Virus record (IMG/VR): IMGVR_UViG_3300038825_001609
Span: 297-28,483 of that record
DNA: 28,187 nucleotides
DNA from: a virus
Direction: 5' to 3' (one strand)
Position numbers and translations under genes: made by a program. A model generated the notes under the pieces. It was not told where the DNA came from, made no database searches, and worked only from the letters and a program-made list of their open reading frames with translations. Each line of letters opens with the position of its first letter. The first letter of the stretch is position 1. This document shows, piece by piece, positions 14,431-23,594 of this stretch.

Positions 14431-15536
14431 TATTTCTGTTTTTTTGCTTGAATAAATTTATCGTTAAAGAAACCTTCAACTGAAAAACCTTTTATTTCAC
14501 CAGATTTAACTTTATTCCATACATACTTATCCTCAATCTTATATTGACCCATTAAAGTACCTACTGGAAGATCAAATCCGTATAATTGTTGTTTGTCTTT
14601 TTGTACATCTTCTACCATCCAAGTTGAAACCATATAACCGTCTACTGGTTTAGTTGCATCATGTTCAAGATTTAACTTGTCGATGTACTTATTCCTCATC
14701 ATCTTCTCACTTATTCTACGAATAGTATCTTCTGAAAAGAAAACATAATAAGGTTCTCCTTGTTCATCTATTCTAAGTATAAGTTTATTAGGTATCATTA
14801 GAGGACCTACTACCATTTGTTTATCTTCTTGTAGAGCAAAGGTAAGTTTTTGTTTCTCTGTAGTAAAATCTTGTTTCTCTGCACTGTTCTCTTCTCTAAT
14901 AGACTCTAACTTATTAGAAGCCCATTCTATACCGGCTCTACCACCCCATGCATCAACCATTAAGCCTCCGCAACCTTCTGAGTAAGGTATATCTTCATGT
15001 TGTAGGTGTCTAGCAAAGCTTGCCATTCTTGCAATAGTCTCTTCTGATATTGGCTCTCTTTTAGCAAGTTGATTAGCTCTTGCCCATCCGACTCTAGTAC
15101 CACACTCCTGGTCAGGGTGAGAATCTCTCCATTCGAGAGCTCTTTTGGCAGCATTTGTTGCAGATTCAGGATAATCGGAATAAGATTCAAATTGTTCATT
15201 GCTTGAAGATATTTGGTTTACATAATCAGGTAATTCTGTAGGATTAAGTTCAAAACTATCATAACATATAGCTGCTGCTTGGTCTTCACCATAACCTTCA
15301 CTTTTAAGAACTGGAATACATCTTGATATATATTCTTCTCTAGTTTCACCTGCTCTTCTTTCTACAAATAGATCTTTGACTGCATTTTCAATAAGTGAAA
15401 AAGCTATAGCATCTTCTATCTCTTTGTTGTTAAAAGCAAAGAAGTCTGCTTGTATAGCTGGTTCTTCTACCAATGCTACAGCATCTACTCCTGTAAATTC
15501 ATCTAAAGTGTTGATTAAAAGTTCGATTACCTTCAT
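14430..15536 (-). CDS. XkdF-like prohead protease with inserted domain, 368 aa
   Basis: The N-terminus 'DEFTGVDAVALVEEPAIQAD' and the C-terminal half fit the XkdF-like phage serine protease family, which matures or co-assembles with the prohead. Candidate catalytic residues are His in 'LNLEHDATKP' (near residue 290) and Ser in 'IKGFSVEGFF' (near residue 352). Residues about 60-212 are an insertion with two small helical parts: 'RRAGETREEYISRCIPVLK' with 'QAAAICYDSF', and 'ALEWRDSHPDQECGTRVGWA' leading to 'GGLMVDAWGGRAGIEWA'. I have seen these blocks in other Bacteroidota phage structural proteins. In transcription order it comes before the scaffold and capsid genes, but the plus-strand cassette now separates them. 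Confidence 0.75.
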   Translation of the reverse strand: MKVIELLINTLDEFTGVDAVALVEEPAIQADFFAFNNKEIEDAIAFSLIENAVKDLFVERRAGETREEYISRCIPVLKSEGYGEDQAAAICYDSFELNPTELPDYVNQISSSNEQFESYSDYPESATNAAKRALEWRDSHPDQECGTRVGWARANQLAKREPISEETIARMASFARHLQHEDIPYSEGCGGLMVDAWGGRAGIEWASNKLESIREENSAEKQDFTTEKQKLTFALQEDKQMVVGPLMIPNKLILRIDEQGEPYYVFFSEDTIRRISEKMMRNKYIDKLNLEHDATKPVDGYMVSTWMVEDVQKDKQQLYGFDLPVGTLMGQYKIEDKYVWNKVKSGEIKGFSVEGFFNDKFIQAKKQK

Positions 15537-15542
15537 AGTATA

Positions 15543-17336
15543 TTAATTAATAGTTCTTCTTGTAGACAATTTTGCATCTGCCTCTTGTGCTGATCTTGTA
15601 TCTCCTGATATTACATAAGCTCTTACTAATGGTACCGGACACATACTTTGATCTGGAGCAGTATCTTGACCCATAGTAGGTAAACCTGGTACATTTACTC
15701 CTCCTCCATCTCCTCCAGTTGAAGCTGCTCCTATTGCTGATATTTCAGCTTTAGCTTTTTTACGTGCAGCAACTATAGAAGCAATAATACCTCCAATTGA
15801 TAAACCAAATGCAGCAATACCAAATGGTCCTAATGCTGCTACGAATGCTCCTAAAGACATAGAAGCTTTACCAACTGCTGCAGTACCTGCTAGAGCTATT
15901 TCTTGAGCTGTAGCTGATGCTTTAGCTACATTAAGTCTTGCTATTTGTATTTGTTCCATAGCATAAGACTTAGCTTTCATTACCTCTTCGGCAATTAATA
16001 ATGTTTGTTTAAGAGTAAATTGATCTCTTTCTGCTTTTATCCTTCTTATTTCAACTTCTCTTTCTTTCTTTTCTAACCTATCTAAAGATTCAGCTCTAGC
16101 TTGTTCAGTTAAAGATGTATTGTTTAATATTTCATCTCTTTCTCTTTGTAGATTAACTAAAGTTCTATCGTATCTTTGCTGTGATAACATTTCTATGTTA
16201 GCAAATGCTTCTGAAGCTAGATTAACAAAGTTCTGCCATTTTTCTCTATCTCCTAAAGTTTTATCTATAGCCTCTTGTAATCCAGTTTGATAATTTGTAA
16301 TTAAACCATCATCACCAAATAATTCTTCTTCTAATTCAATAAAGTCTTCATCTATATAGGCTGGATCAATAAATCCGTCATCTTTGATAGCTTTGTTAAA
16401 TGCCTCTGTAAAAGTCATAGCAGCTTCTTCTCCCAACATACCGAATAACTCTTCGTCTTGTTTTCTATAAGCATCTAACGTTTCTGAGAATCTTATTTCT
16501 TCTAAACGTTCATTATAGGCTTTTAATTCTGCTTCAGCTTTCTTTCTAGCTGCTTCTTCAGCTGCTCTAGCTTCATCGTCCATTAACATCTTAGCCTTAC
16601 GAGCTCTAAGTACCATTAACTCAGTAAACATACTATCGTACTCTTCAGAACCTTCCTCTAATGCAGCTATCTTATCTTCTTGTAGTTTTATTTCTAAATC
16701 TATAGTATCTTGACCATATGCCTGTAATACAGCTATACTTCTTTCTAAAGCAAGTACTGAATCTGCTTCTGCTAATTTAGTTAAAGCATCTGCATATGAC
16801 TGGGCTTGTAAAGTAGCAAATCTTGTAGCATTACCTAAAGATTTAATCATGTTCCATAAAGTAGTAGTGGTTGGAACAACATCACCTGTTATTTTAGAAG
16901 CATATTTAGCAAAAGCTACTGTTAAAGCTGCTACTGCTGCTGCTACCGCTACATAAGGATTAGCTAATGCTGCTGCATTTGCTCTTAACTGAGCTAATGT
17001 AACACCTTGAAGTGCTATTCTCATTTGGTTTAATCCTTCTGCTACATCTCTAAATCCAATAGCTACTGCAATAGCTGAAGCTGCTTTCTTTTCAAACTCA
17101 CCAAACTTATCGGACTCTATACCTAAAAGACCAAGTGTACCTACAGCACCTGCTAATGCTCCGGCCATAATCTTTATACTTCCTTCAGCAGCTTGAAACT
17201 TTTGATCTATAGTAAGCCCATCAACCTGTTGATCAATTTGTTTGATCTCAGCACTAACTCCTTCAAGTTGTTTTTCGAGCTGTTTAACGTCACCTGATTC
17301 GACGTCAATTACTACTTTATATGTTTTAGTTGCCAT
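15543..17336 (-). CDS. Tape measure protein, 597 aa
   Basis: This is a long helical protein with coiled-coil N-terminus ('VKQLEKQLEGVSAEIKQI'), hydrophobic segments at about residues 53-72, 128-143 and 496-523, and a long charged coiled-coil middle (about 200-480). The C-terminal 'VRAYVISGDTRSAQ' matches the end of tape measures from Bacteroidota phages as I recall them. The tape measure sets tail length and helps DNA entry; by the usual rule of about 0.15 nm per residue this one predicts a tail near 90 nm. It lies between the 1063-residue modular protein and the protease. Confidence 0.85.
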   Translation of the reverse strand: MATKTYKVVIDVESGDVKQLEKQLEGVSAEIKQIDQQVDGLTIDQKFQAAEGSIKIMAGALAGAVGTLGLLGIESDKFGEFEKKAASAIAVAIGFRDVAEGLNQMRIALQGVTLAQLRANAAALANPYVAVAAAVAALTVAFAKYASKITGDVVPTTTTLWNMIKSLGNATRFATLQAQSYADALTKLAEADSVLALERSIAVLQAYGQDTIDLEIKLQEDKIAALEEGSEEYDSMFTELMVLRARKAKMLMDDEARAAEEAARKKAEAELKAYNERLEEIRFSETLDAYRKQDEELFGMLGEEAAMTFTEAFNKAIKDDGFIDPAYIDEDFIELEEELFGDDGLITNYQTGLQEAIDKTLGDREKWQNFVNLASEAFANIEMLSQQRYDRTLVNLQRERDEILNNTSLTEQARAESLDRLEKKEREVEIRRIKAERDQFTLKQTLLIAEEVMKAKSYAMEQIQIARLNVAKASATAQEIALAGTAAVGKASMSLGAFVAALGPFGIAAFGLSIGGIIASIVAARKKAKAEISAIGAASTGGDGGGVNVPGLPTMGQDTAPDQSMCPVPLVRAYVISGDTRSAQEADAKLSTRRTIN

Positions 17337-17365
17337 ATGTATAAATACTATTTACTTTGTTAGTT

Positions 17366-20300
17366 CTAACTACAAACTGTAGCGTCAATTATAAGCCCTG
17401 AACCTGATATCTCTAAACTATACTGTGAGTAATCATCTTCTAAACCATACCCCCAGAATAAATCATTACCGTTGAATGGAGTAGTTAACGCACTATCTGT
17501 ATATACTGTTTTTCCTACTGCAAGAGATCCAGAAGTATATACTAGCTGTGTACAAAGATTCAAACATGGTGAATCTACATTTGCAAATCCTACTGAAGTA
17601 AAGTAATTCTCTACCTCTGCTCCAGTTGGTGTAGGAGTCGGAGTTGGCGTACTACTAGGAGTAGGCGTTGGAGTAGGAGTACCTGTAGGAGTTGGAGTAG
17701 GTGCTGGACAACTACCTGTTACTACAATATATGTTACATCGTTATATCTTACATATATTTCTGGTATACTACCTGTTGCTGAGTTATTACTTAATCCTAC
17801 ATAGTTACCAGATCCTGTGAAAGGTATAGTTAAGTTAGAATCATTCCATAGTTGGTCGTTAACTGAAGCTGAGAATACATTATCGAATGCATCAGTAAAT
17901 ACAGAAGCTGTTGTAAGTGTTGGATAACAAGCATCAGTACCAAGTATTGTAAACTGTTCAGTTACTCCAAACTCGTATGCTACTATTGGTGTTGCAGTTG
18001 GAGTAGGTGTAGGAGTACTTGAAGGCGTAGGTGTAGGTGTTGGAGAAGGTCCTATACAAGTTGTAGGACTAGTTATTACTCCTGTACTATTAGCTACAAA
18101 TACTGAAATACCTGCAAAACTTTCACTTGGACTAGATACTCCATAGTATAGATCGTTTCCATCGAATGGAGTAGTAAATGCAATATCAGTATAGAACGTA
18201 CCTGCACGTGAAACAATATCGCTTAGACTGTCTCTATCTGTATATACTGTATCATTACCTGTATTATCAAAACATATATCATTTATGACAGATCCAGTAG
18301 TTAAATTATAAGTATAAACAGCTACCGATGTTGGAGTAGGTGTTGGAGTAGGTGTACTACTTGGTGTTGGACTTGGTGTTGGAGAAGGACCTGCACAAAC
18401 TTGAACGTTGTTAAATAGTCCTGTATTATCGTTACCAAATCCATCTACAGTAGCAACTGCACTAGAAGTAGCACTAATTCCATACCATAAGTCATTACCA
18501 TCGAACGGTGTAGTTAATCCTGCATCAGTATATAAGAAAGTATTAGAAGCAGAAACTACAACATCATTATCTGCAGAGTATACTGTATACAATCCTGCTA
18601 CTTGGAAACACTCATCTCTAGTTACACTACCTGAAGTTAAGTAGTATGGGAAACTTACCACTGGAGTAGGAGTAGGTCCACAATCACCAGCATAAGATAG
18701 TAATCCTGTTGTATTATTTATAAACCCATCTATAGAAGCTATACTACTTGAAGGACTTGAAATACCATACCATAGATCATTACCATCAAAAGGAGTTGTT
18801 AATCCTGTATCGGTATAGAAAGTAGTACCATTAGTTACTATATCACTAGGAGTTGGTTGAGCAGAATATACTGTATAAAGTCCTGTTGTTTCATGACATT
18901 GATCTCTAGAAGTACTTCCTGAAGTTAAGAAGTATTCAAATGCAACTGTAGGTGTTGGTGTAGGTCCACAGAATTCTTTAGCACTAAATAAACCAGTATT
19001 ATCATTACCGAATCCTAAAGTAACTCCAGAACTAGCAGTAGTTGAATTTACACTATACCATAAGTCGTTACCATCAAAAGGAGTTTGTAATGTTTGATCA
19101 GTCCAGAAATAGTTACTACCTGTAGTAGTTAATACGTCATTTTTATCTGAATAAACTGTATAAGCACCAACTGCTTCAAAACATTGATCTTTAACTGAAC
19201 TACCTGATGATAAGAAGTACTCATAGAATACTACCGGAGTAGGTGTTGGACCACAATCGTATACAGTTGAAATATTACCTGTTGAATCGTTTACAAATAC
19301 ACTTATTAATGCCGTACTACCAGATGGTGTACTAACTCCATACCATAAATCATTACCGTCAAACGGTGTAGTTAAACTTGTATCTGTATATAATGTTCCT
19401 TTTCTACTTAAAATATCTGAAAGATCATCTCTATCTGTATATACTGTATAATCACCAGTAGTTTCAAAACATTCTGCATTGTTAGTATTACCATTAGTAA
19501 GACTATAAGTAAATACTGCAAATGGTGTAGGTGTTGGAGTACTAGTTGGTACTGGGGTTGGTGTAGCACAAAGACTAATATTAGTAACTCCTTGAGTTAA
19601 GTAATAATCAAAAGATCTCTTGTTAGCTGTTCCATCATAAGTATCTGCAATAGCATAAGACCAACCATCATACAATTGAGTTGTTAATGCTGAGTTAAGG
19701 AATATTCTATCTCCATTCTGCATATCAGTTACAGTAGTAAAGTCTTGAGAATATGCTTCATATATAGTTGGATCTTCACAAGCATCTTCATAAGTAAAGT
19801 TAGCAACTGTTACATAGAAGGTTGTAGTAGTTCCACAATCTTTTTCATCATTTCCTTTCTCTGATACTAAACCTGAATCTGATATAGACCATACAAAGTC
19901 TACATCTGCATTTTTAAGTCTATAGTATAAGTTACCACCATTAAATTGATAAGTTGGGTTACCTACCTCATTAGGATCAGTATAAACTCTTTGGTTATAT
20001 TCTGTCCAAGTAGTAGGATCTGCAGAAGAATAAACTGAACCTGTTAATTCTCTTGTACACATAAACTCACTTTGAGTTCCATCAGATATACCTAAACCAT
20101 ATACTCCTGCCGGTAAAGTAGCCGTTGGTGTTGGACTAGTAGTCGGTGTAGGAGTAGGTCCTGCAAACGGAGTAGGTGTTGGTGTAGCCGTTCCTGTAGG
20201 TGTGCTAGTTGGGAATGGTGTAGGTGTTGGTCCACCTGGTGTAGCTGTAGCTGTAGGGAATGGAGACGTAGCCGTTGGTGTTGGAGTTGGCGTTGGTGTT

Positions 20301-20557
20301 CCTGTTACTCCTGGAGTACTTGTTGGTGCTGCCGTTGGAGTTGGTCCTACATTTACATAATATGCATTATTACAATCTGGTGTGTTACTTTGAATTACAT
20401 ATACACTACAAAGTTCTTCAGTACAAAAACCTGCCGCTAATGTAGCAGTACTAACGTTTTGAGCAATAATATTACCAGGGTCTATACTACCACAGTAGAT
20501 GGTAAAATTACCTACCCCGTTGCTATAAGATGTTAATGTTAATGTTACTGAAGCCAT
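17366..20557 (-). CDS. Pro/Thr-linked modular tail protein, 1063 aa
   Basis: Residues 1-70 form a small beta domain. Residues 71-152 are a Pro/Thr linker with many PTPTP units. Then about nine modules of 80-100 residues follow, separated by short or long PT linkers. Five central ones are close copies: each has an early Cys, a 'YTVYTDRDDL'-like strand, 'LYTDTSLTTPFDGNDLWYGV', and a late Cys before 'GPTPTP'. The two N-terminal and two C-terminal modules are diverged. The two Cys per module could form a disulfide. No membrane segment is seen. The position between hub and tape measure, and the extended linkers, suggest a flexible tail-tip or side fibre that shows several binding domains. Thr/Pro linkers of this kind are classic O-glycosylation targets. 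The family name and ligand are unknown. Confidence 0.7.
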   Translation of the reverse strand: MASVTLTLTSYSNGVGNFTIYCGSIDPGNIIAQNVSTATLAAGFCTEELCSVYVIQSNTPDCNNAYYVNVGPTPTAAPTSTPGVTGTPTPTPTPTATSPFPTATATPGGPTPTPFPTSTPTGTATPTPTPFAGPTPTPTTSPTPTATLPAGVYGLGISDGTQSEFMCTRELTGSVYSSADPTTWTEYNQRVYTDPNEVGNPTYQFNGGNLYYRLKNADVDFVWSISDSGLVSEKGNDEKDCGTTTTFYVTVANFTYEDACEDPTIYEAYSQDFTTVTDMQNGDRIFLNSALTTQLYDGWSYAIADTYDGTANKRSFDYYLTQGVTNISLCATPTPVPTSTPTPTPFAVFTYSLTNGNTNNAECFETTGDYTVYTDRDDLSDILSRKGTLYTDTSLTTPFDGNDLWYGVSTPSGSTALISVFVNDSTGNISTVYDCGPTPTPVVFYEYFLSSGSSVKDQCFEAVGAYTVYSDKNDVLTTTGSNYFWTDQTLQTPFDGNDLWYSVNSTTASSGVTLGFGNDNTGLFSAKEFCGPTPTPTVAFEYFLTSGSTSRDQCHETTGLYTVYSAQPTPSDIVTNGTTFYTDTGLTTPFDGNDLWYGISSPSSSIASIDGFINNTTGLLSYAGDCGPTPTPVVSFPYYLTSGSVTRDECFQVAGLYTVYSADNDVVVSASNTFLYTDAGLTTPFDGNDLWYGISATSSAVATVDGFGNDNTGLFNNVQVCAGPSPTPSPTPSSTPTPTPTPTSVAVYTYNLTTGSVINDICFDNTGNDTVYTDRDSLSDIVSRAGTFYTDIAFTTPFDGNDLYYGVSSPSESFAGISVFVANSTGVITSPTTCIGPSPTPTPTPSSTPTPTPTATPIVAYEFGVTEQFTILGTDACYPTLTTASVFTDAFDNVFSASVNDQLWNDSNLTIPFTGSGNYVGLSNNSATGSIPEIYVRYNDVTYIVVTGSCPAPTPTPTGTPTPTPTPSSTPTPTPTPTGAEVENYFTSVGFANVDSPCLNLCTQLVYTSGSLAVGKTVYTDSALTTPFNGNDLFWGYGLEDDYSQYSLEISGSGLIIDATVCS
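18060..19520. repeat. Tandem array of five near-identical coding modules (about 280-330 bp each)
   Basis: On the plus strand the block 'CATTACCATCGAA.GG.GTAGT' (variants) recurs near 18150, 18490, 18774, 19060 and 19347, once per module of the 1063-residue protein, with a diverged copy near 17462. Spacing is about 280-290 bases where the linker is short and about 340 where it is long. Such long direct repeats allow module gain or loss by recombination. Confidence 0.8.
20101..20347. repeat. Pro/Thr-coding low-complexity tract
   Basis: The plus strand is made of GGTGTTGGAGTAGG-like units, encoding PTPTP on the minus strand (residues 71-152 of the 1063-residue protein). Similar tracts lie at about 17626-17703, 17978-18055, 18322-18390, 19520-19565, 20815-20862, 21064-21256 and 25782-25893. 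Confidence 0.85.
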
Positions 20558-20567
20558 ATACTATTTT

Positions 20568-23500
20568 TTACGGACAAGCTGGATTACTAACTGTTGTTAA
20601 TGTTTGTGTTGCAGCATTCCAGAATCTTGTTATACTAGTTTGATCACTATACCATGTATTCACACTTCTTAAACTTGTACAATTGCTATCAGAGTATACT
20701 TTAGTAGCTGCTGCAAGTGAATTTGCATTAAAGTATGCTGCTGTTAATTTAGTACTTATACAATAAGCATCAACATCACTAGTAGTACTACCATAAATAC
20801 CTATCAATTGCTGACATGGTACTGGTGTTGAAGTTGGTACCGGTGTAGGAGTTGGTGTTATTCCACAAGCAACACAACTTGCATATTGAGTATAAGTATC
20901 GATATCTCCATCTGCTCCTGTTCCTCCTGTACTATAATATTCAAAACAATCTACTCCATCAGACAATACTAATCCAGTTGTAGGTATTGGGTTTTGATCT
21001 GATACTTGAATTATTTGACCGGCAGGTTCACCACAAGTTATAAATCTAGCATAGTATACTGCAGGTGTTGGACTAGGCGATGGGGTAGGCGTAGCTGTTA
21101 CAGCCGATGTTTCTGTCGGTGTTGGTGTTGGTGTCGGTGTACTTGTACTAACCGGAGTAGCTGTTGGTGAAGGACCAATTGCTGTTGCCGTAGGACTAAC
21201 TGTAGGAGTTGGTGTAGGTGTAGCAGTTGTAAATGGAGTTGGAGTAGGACCTACCACACAGGCAGTACTACTTTCACTTGAACTAACTTCAAATTGACAA
21301 TTTACAGGTACGTTTACTCCACTAAAGTATGATGGGTATAATCTTAATAATTCAACAGTAGTTAAATCTTTTTGTGTTACATTAAACCCACTAATTTTGT
21401 TTATTCTGTATGCTTGATCTTTTACAAAGATTATATCGTTTAACTCTATATCTTTATATTCATGAGGTTCAAACTCTAAATCAAGAGTTACCTTTTTACT
21501 ACCCTGCCAGTATAAACTTTCAATATAAGTTTTCCAATAGTTGGTATAATTACTACTACCGGATATACTAAGATCACCTCCTGCTAAATACTTAGTAGGT
21601 ATATATCTATCTGTGTTACTTTCAAAATTTAAGTCCCTACTTGAACCTGTTATATAAGAATAACCTGGTGAGCTAGGGTATGGATAGAAGAAATCTTGCA
21701 TTTCTACGTTTGATAGAGTAGAATATCCAGGAATATTATTAAATCCACCCTCTATATGCATCGATAGACTAGTACCAGAATCATCTTGTACATCTATACC
21801 AGTTATTTTATATCCCAATCTTGGCTTAAACTTATAAGATTCTTGATTGTTGTTGTTAAATCTATATAAGTGAGGAAGGATACTTTCGTTAGATCCAATA
21901 TTGTTTGTAAATACAGCTGATGCAGTATTATCTGCAGTTAAATACTTACTACCGGTTATCATTGGTGCTAGTACTACAGGACCAAAATAATTTTCTACCT
22001 TTCTATTACCTTGTGCTAAATTAGAACTAGCTATAGTTCTTACGGTACCATATTGAAATCCAGGTACACTATTAAGGTAAATGTTACTAAACCTATCATC
22101 ATCTTCTGCTGAAGTAAATAATATTTCTTTAGGTTGTTCGTCTACAGTATGATTTATAGCTATTCTTTCTGCTGTATCCCATCTATCAGTCCAGTCTTTA
22201 TATTGACCTGATCTAATCCAGTCATCAAAAGGTTCAAGTCTTATTACTTTATTCTGAGTTGTATCTGGTATTGCTACCAAATTAAATTGTGTAAGAAATC
22301 CTTTGAATAAATCCATCGATTTAGTTTCAGGATCAAACTGCTCAGACATATCTATAGTAGCTCCATCAAAAGAAGGTGCCGGTGTTGGTATAGAAAAATA
22401 AGATGCAGTACTATCAAAAGTTATAGTTAAGTCCGAATCAGGACTACCATAATTTATACTTAAAGAAGTTTTATAGGTTGAACCAGAGGTTAACTGTACA
22501 TTTGTATTTAACCTTATATTATAATCATCTAACGTACCAGGGGCAAAGCTTTGTGATACTCCCCATCCACCGAAAGTTAAAGTACCATAAAAAGGAAATG
22601 CCTGTCCAGGATCAACTTCAAAATAAGTATCAATATCTACTGCATATTCTCCTGTGGAAGGAGCTGTAAAAGTATAGGTTGGTCCATTATAATTATTTTG
22701 TGGATCGGTTACCACACTATCAAACTCTACAACAGAAGATGTATATCCTCCTGGTGCTGCAAAATTTATTACCTGGTCTGCTGACATGGTAACATATATT
22801 TGTGCTTGGGATGAAGGTGATATAGGTCCTAAACCATCTTGTGCTTTAGGTAACACGTACATATTTTGACAATACGTATCTATAAAAGATGAAGTATAAC
22901 TATAACCTACCTGATCGAAAATTACTTCTAATAATTCTGGTACTCTTATAGACGGTTGAAACTGTCTAAGTAACATAGGTGATAGAGTGGTGGTAATACT
23001 ACCTGAATCAGCAGCACCACTTCCTGCCATTACTTTTGGTTGGGTAGGGAAAGCTACTACATTATCTGTACCAAAGTCACATAACGGATAAAATATTGAA
23101 CCACTTAGAGGCGGATCACCATCTGCCGTTCCTCTGTTATCTCTCCAGGATGAAGTTATAAACCCTCCATCTAAAGTATGATCATAAGCACTAAAGTCAG
23201 CATCTTTAATTAAAAGACCCTCTAATGCATCTTTGAACTCAACTACATTGTCACTTACCTGTACTTTGTAAGTTATATATCCATCTTGATCAGTTATTAT
23301 CTCTAATAATTGGAACTGACCTTGTAACATCGTCTCTCCCCCGGTAATAATATAGGCCGGTATGCTATTATACATTCCCGGTATATCATCCGAAGAGACA
23401 TTGTATCCGTGTTTGAAAAATTTATTGTTATTCTTTGTACCTGGAAGGTCAAAGGTCTGGGATCCTACTCCGAATATTTCTCCTATCTCTTGATTTTCAA

Positions 23501-23594
23501 CAGCAGATATATCCAACCGCAGGGGTATATTCCTATCGATGTCAAGATCATAAGTTGATCCATCATATACTACTCTTAAAATCAGGTCTGCCAT
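20568..23594 (-). CDS. Tail hub/baseplate protein with Pro/Thr-linked C-terminal domains, 1008 aa
   Basis: Residues 1 to about 775 resemble the large tail-hub-like protein of Bacteroidota phages: 'LRVVYDGSTYDLDIDRNIPL' at the start, 'GVGSQTFDLPGTKNN', then 'FKDALEGLLI', beta domains and a late 'LNDIIFVKDQAYRINKISGF'. From about residue 780 to 843 there is a PTPTP linker. A Cys-containing domain follows ('ARFITCGEPAGQIIQVSD'), then a second PT linker (about 911-926) and a final domain with 'ATKVYSDSNCTSL', related to the modules of the 1063-residue protein. The ATG shares a base with the previous stop (TAATG). I infer a baseplate hub with added receptor-binding domains; the hub role comes from size and context. 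Confidence 0.7.
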   Translation of the reverse strand: MADLILRVVYDGSTYDLDIDRNIPLRLDISAVENQEIGEIFGVGSQTFDLPGTKNNNKFFKHGYNVSSDDIPGMYNSIPAYIITGGETMLQGQFQLLEIITDQDGYITYKVQVSDNVVEFKDALEGLLIKDADFSAYDHTLDGGFITSSWRDNRGTADGDPPLSGSIFYPLCDFGTDNVVAFPTQPKVMAGSGAADSGSITTTLSPMLLRQFQPSIRVPELLEVIFDQVGYSYTSSFIDTYCQNMYVLPKAQDGLGPISPSSQAQIYVTMSADQVINFAAPGGYTSSVVEFDSVVTDPQNNYNGPTYTFTAPSTGEYAVDIDTYFEVDPGQAFPFYGTLTFGGWGVSQSFAPGTLDDYNIRLNTNVQLTSGSTYKTSLSINYGSPDSDLTITFDSTASYFSIPTPAPSFDGATIDMSEQFDPETKSMDLFKGFLTQFNLVAIPDTTQNKVIRLEPFDDWIRSGQYKDWTDRWDTAERIAINHTVDEQPKEILFTSAEDDDRFSNIYLNSVPGFQYGTVRTIASSNLAQGNRKVENYFGPVVLAPMITGSKYLTADNTASAVFTNNIGSNESILPHLYRFNNNNQESYKFKPRLGYKITGIDVQDDSGTSLSMHIEGGFNNIPGYSTLSNVEMQDFFYPYPSSPGYSYITGSSRDLNFESNTDRYIPTKYLAGGDLSISGSSNYTNYWKTYIESLYWQGSKKVTLDLEFEPHEYKDIELNDIIFVKDQAYRINKISGFNVTQKDLTTVELLRLYPSYFSGVNVPVNCQFEVSSSESSTACVVGPTPTPFTTATPTPTPTVSPTATAIGPSPTATPVSTSTPTPTPTPTETSAVTATPTPSPSPTPAVYYARFITCGEPAGQIIQVSDQNPIPTTGLVLSDGVDCFEYYSTGGTGADGDIDTYTQYASCVACGITPTPTPVPTSTPVPCQQLIGIYGSTTSDVDAYCISTKLTAAYFNANSLAAATKVYSDSNCTSLRSVNTWYSDQTSITRFWNAATQTLTTVSNPACP

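Noticed and set aside
14960-15199. Second frame inside the protease gene on the same strand
   Set aside because: It lies wholly within the protease coding region, has no gene-like spacing, and the protease frame shows clear family motifs throughout.
18060-19520. CRISPR-like or replication iteron array
   Set aside because: The repeats are long, degenerate, in frame and encode protein modules. There are no short identical repeats with unique spacers.
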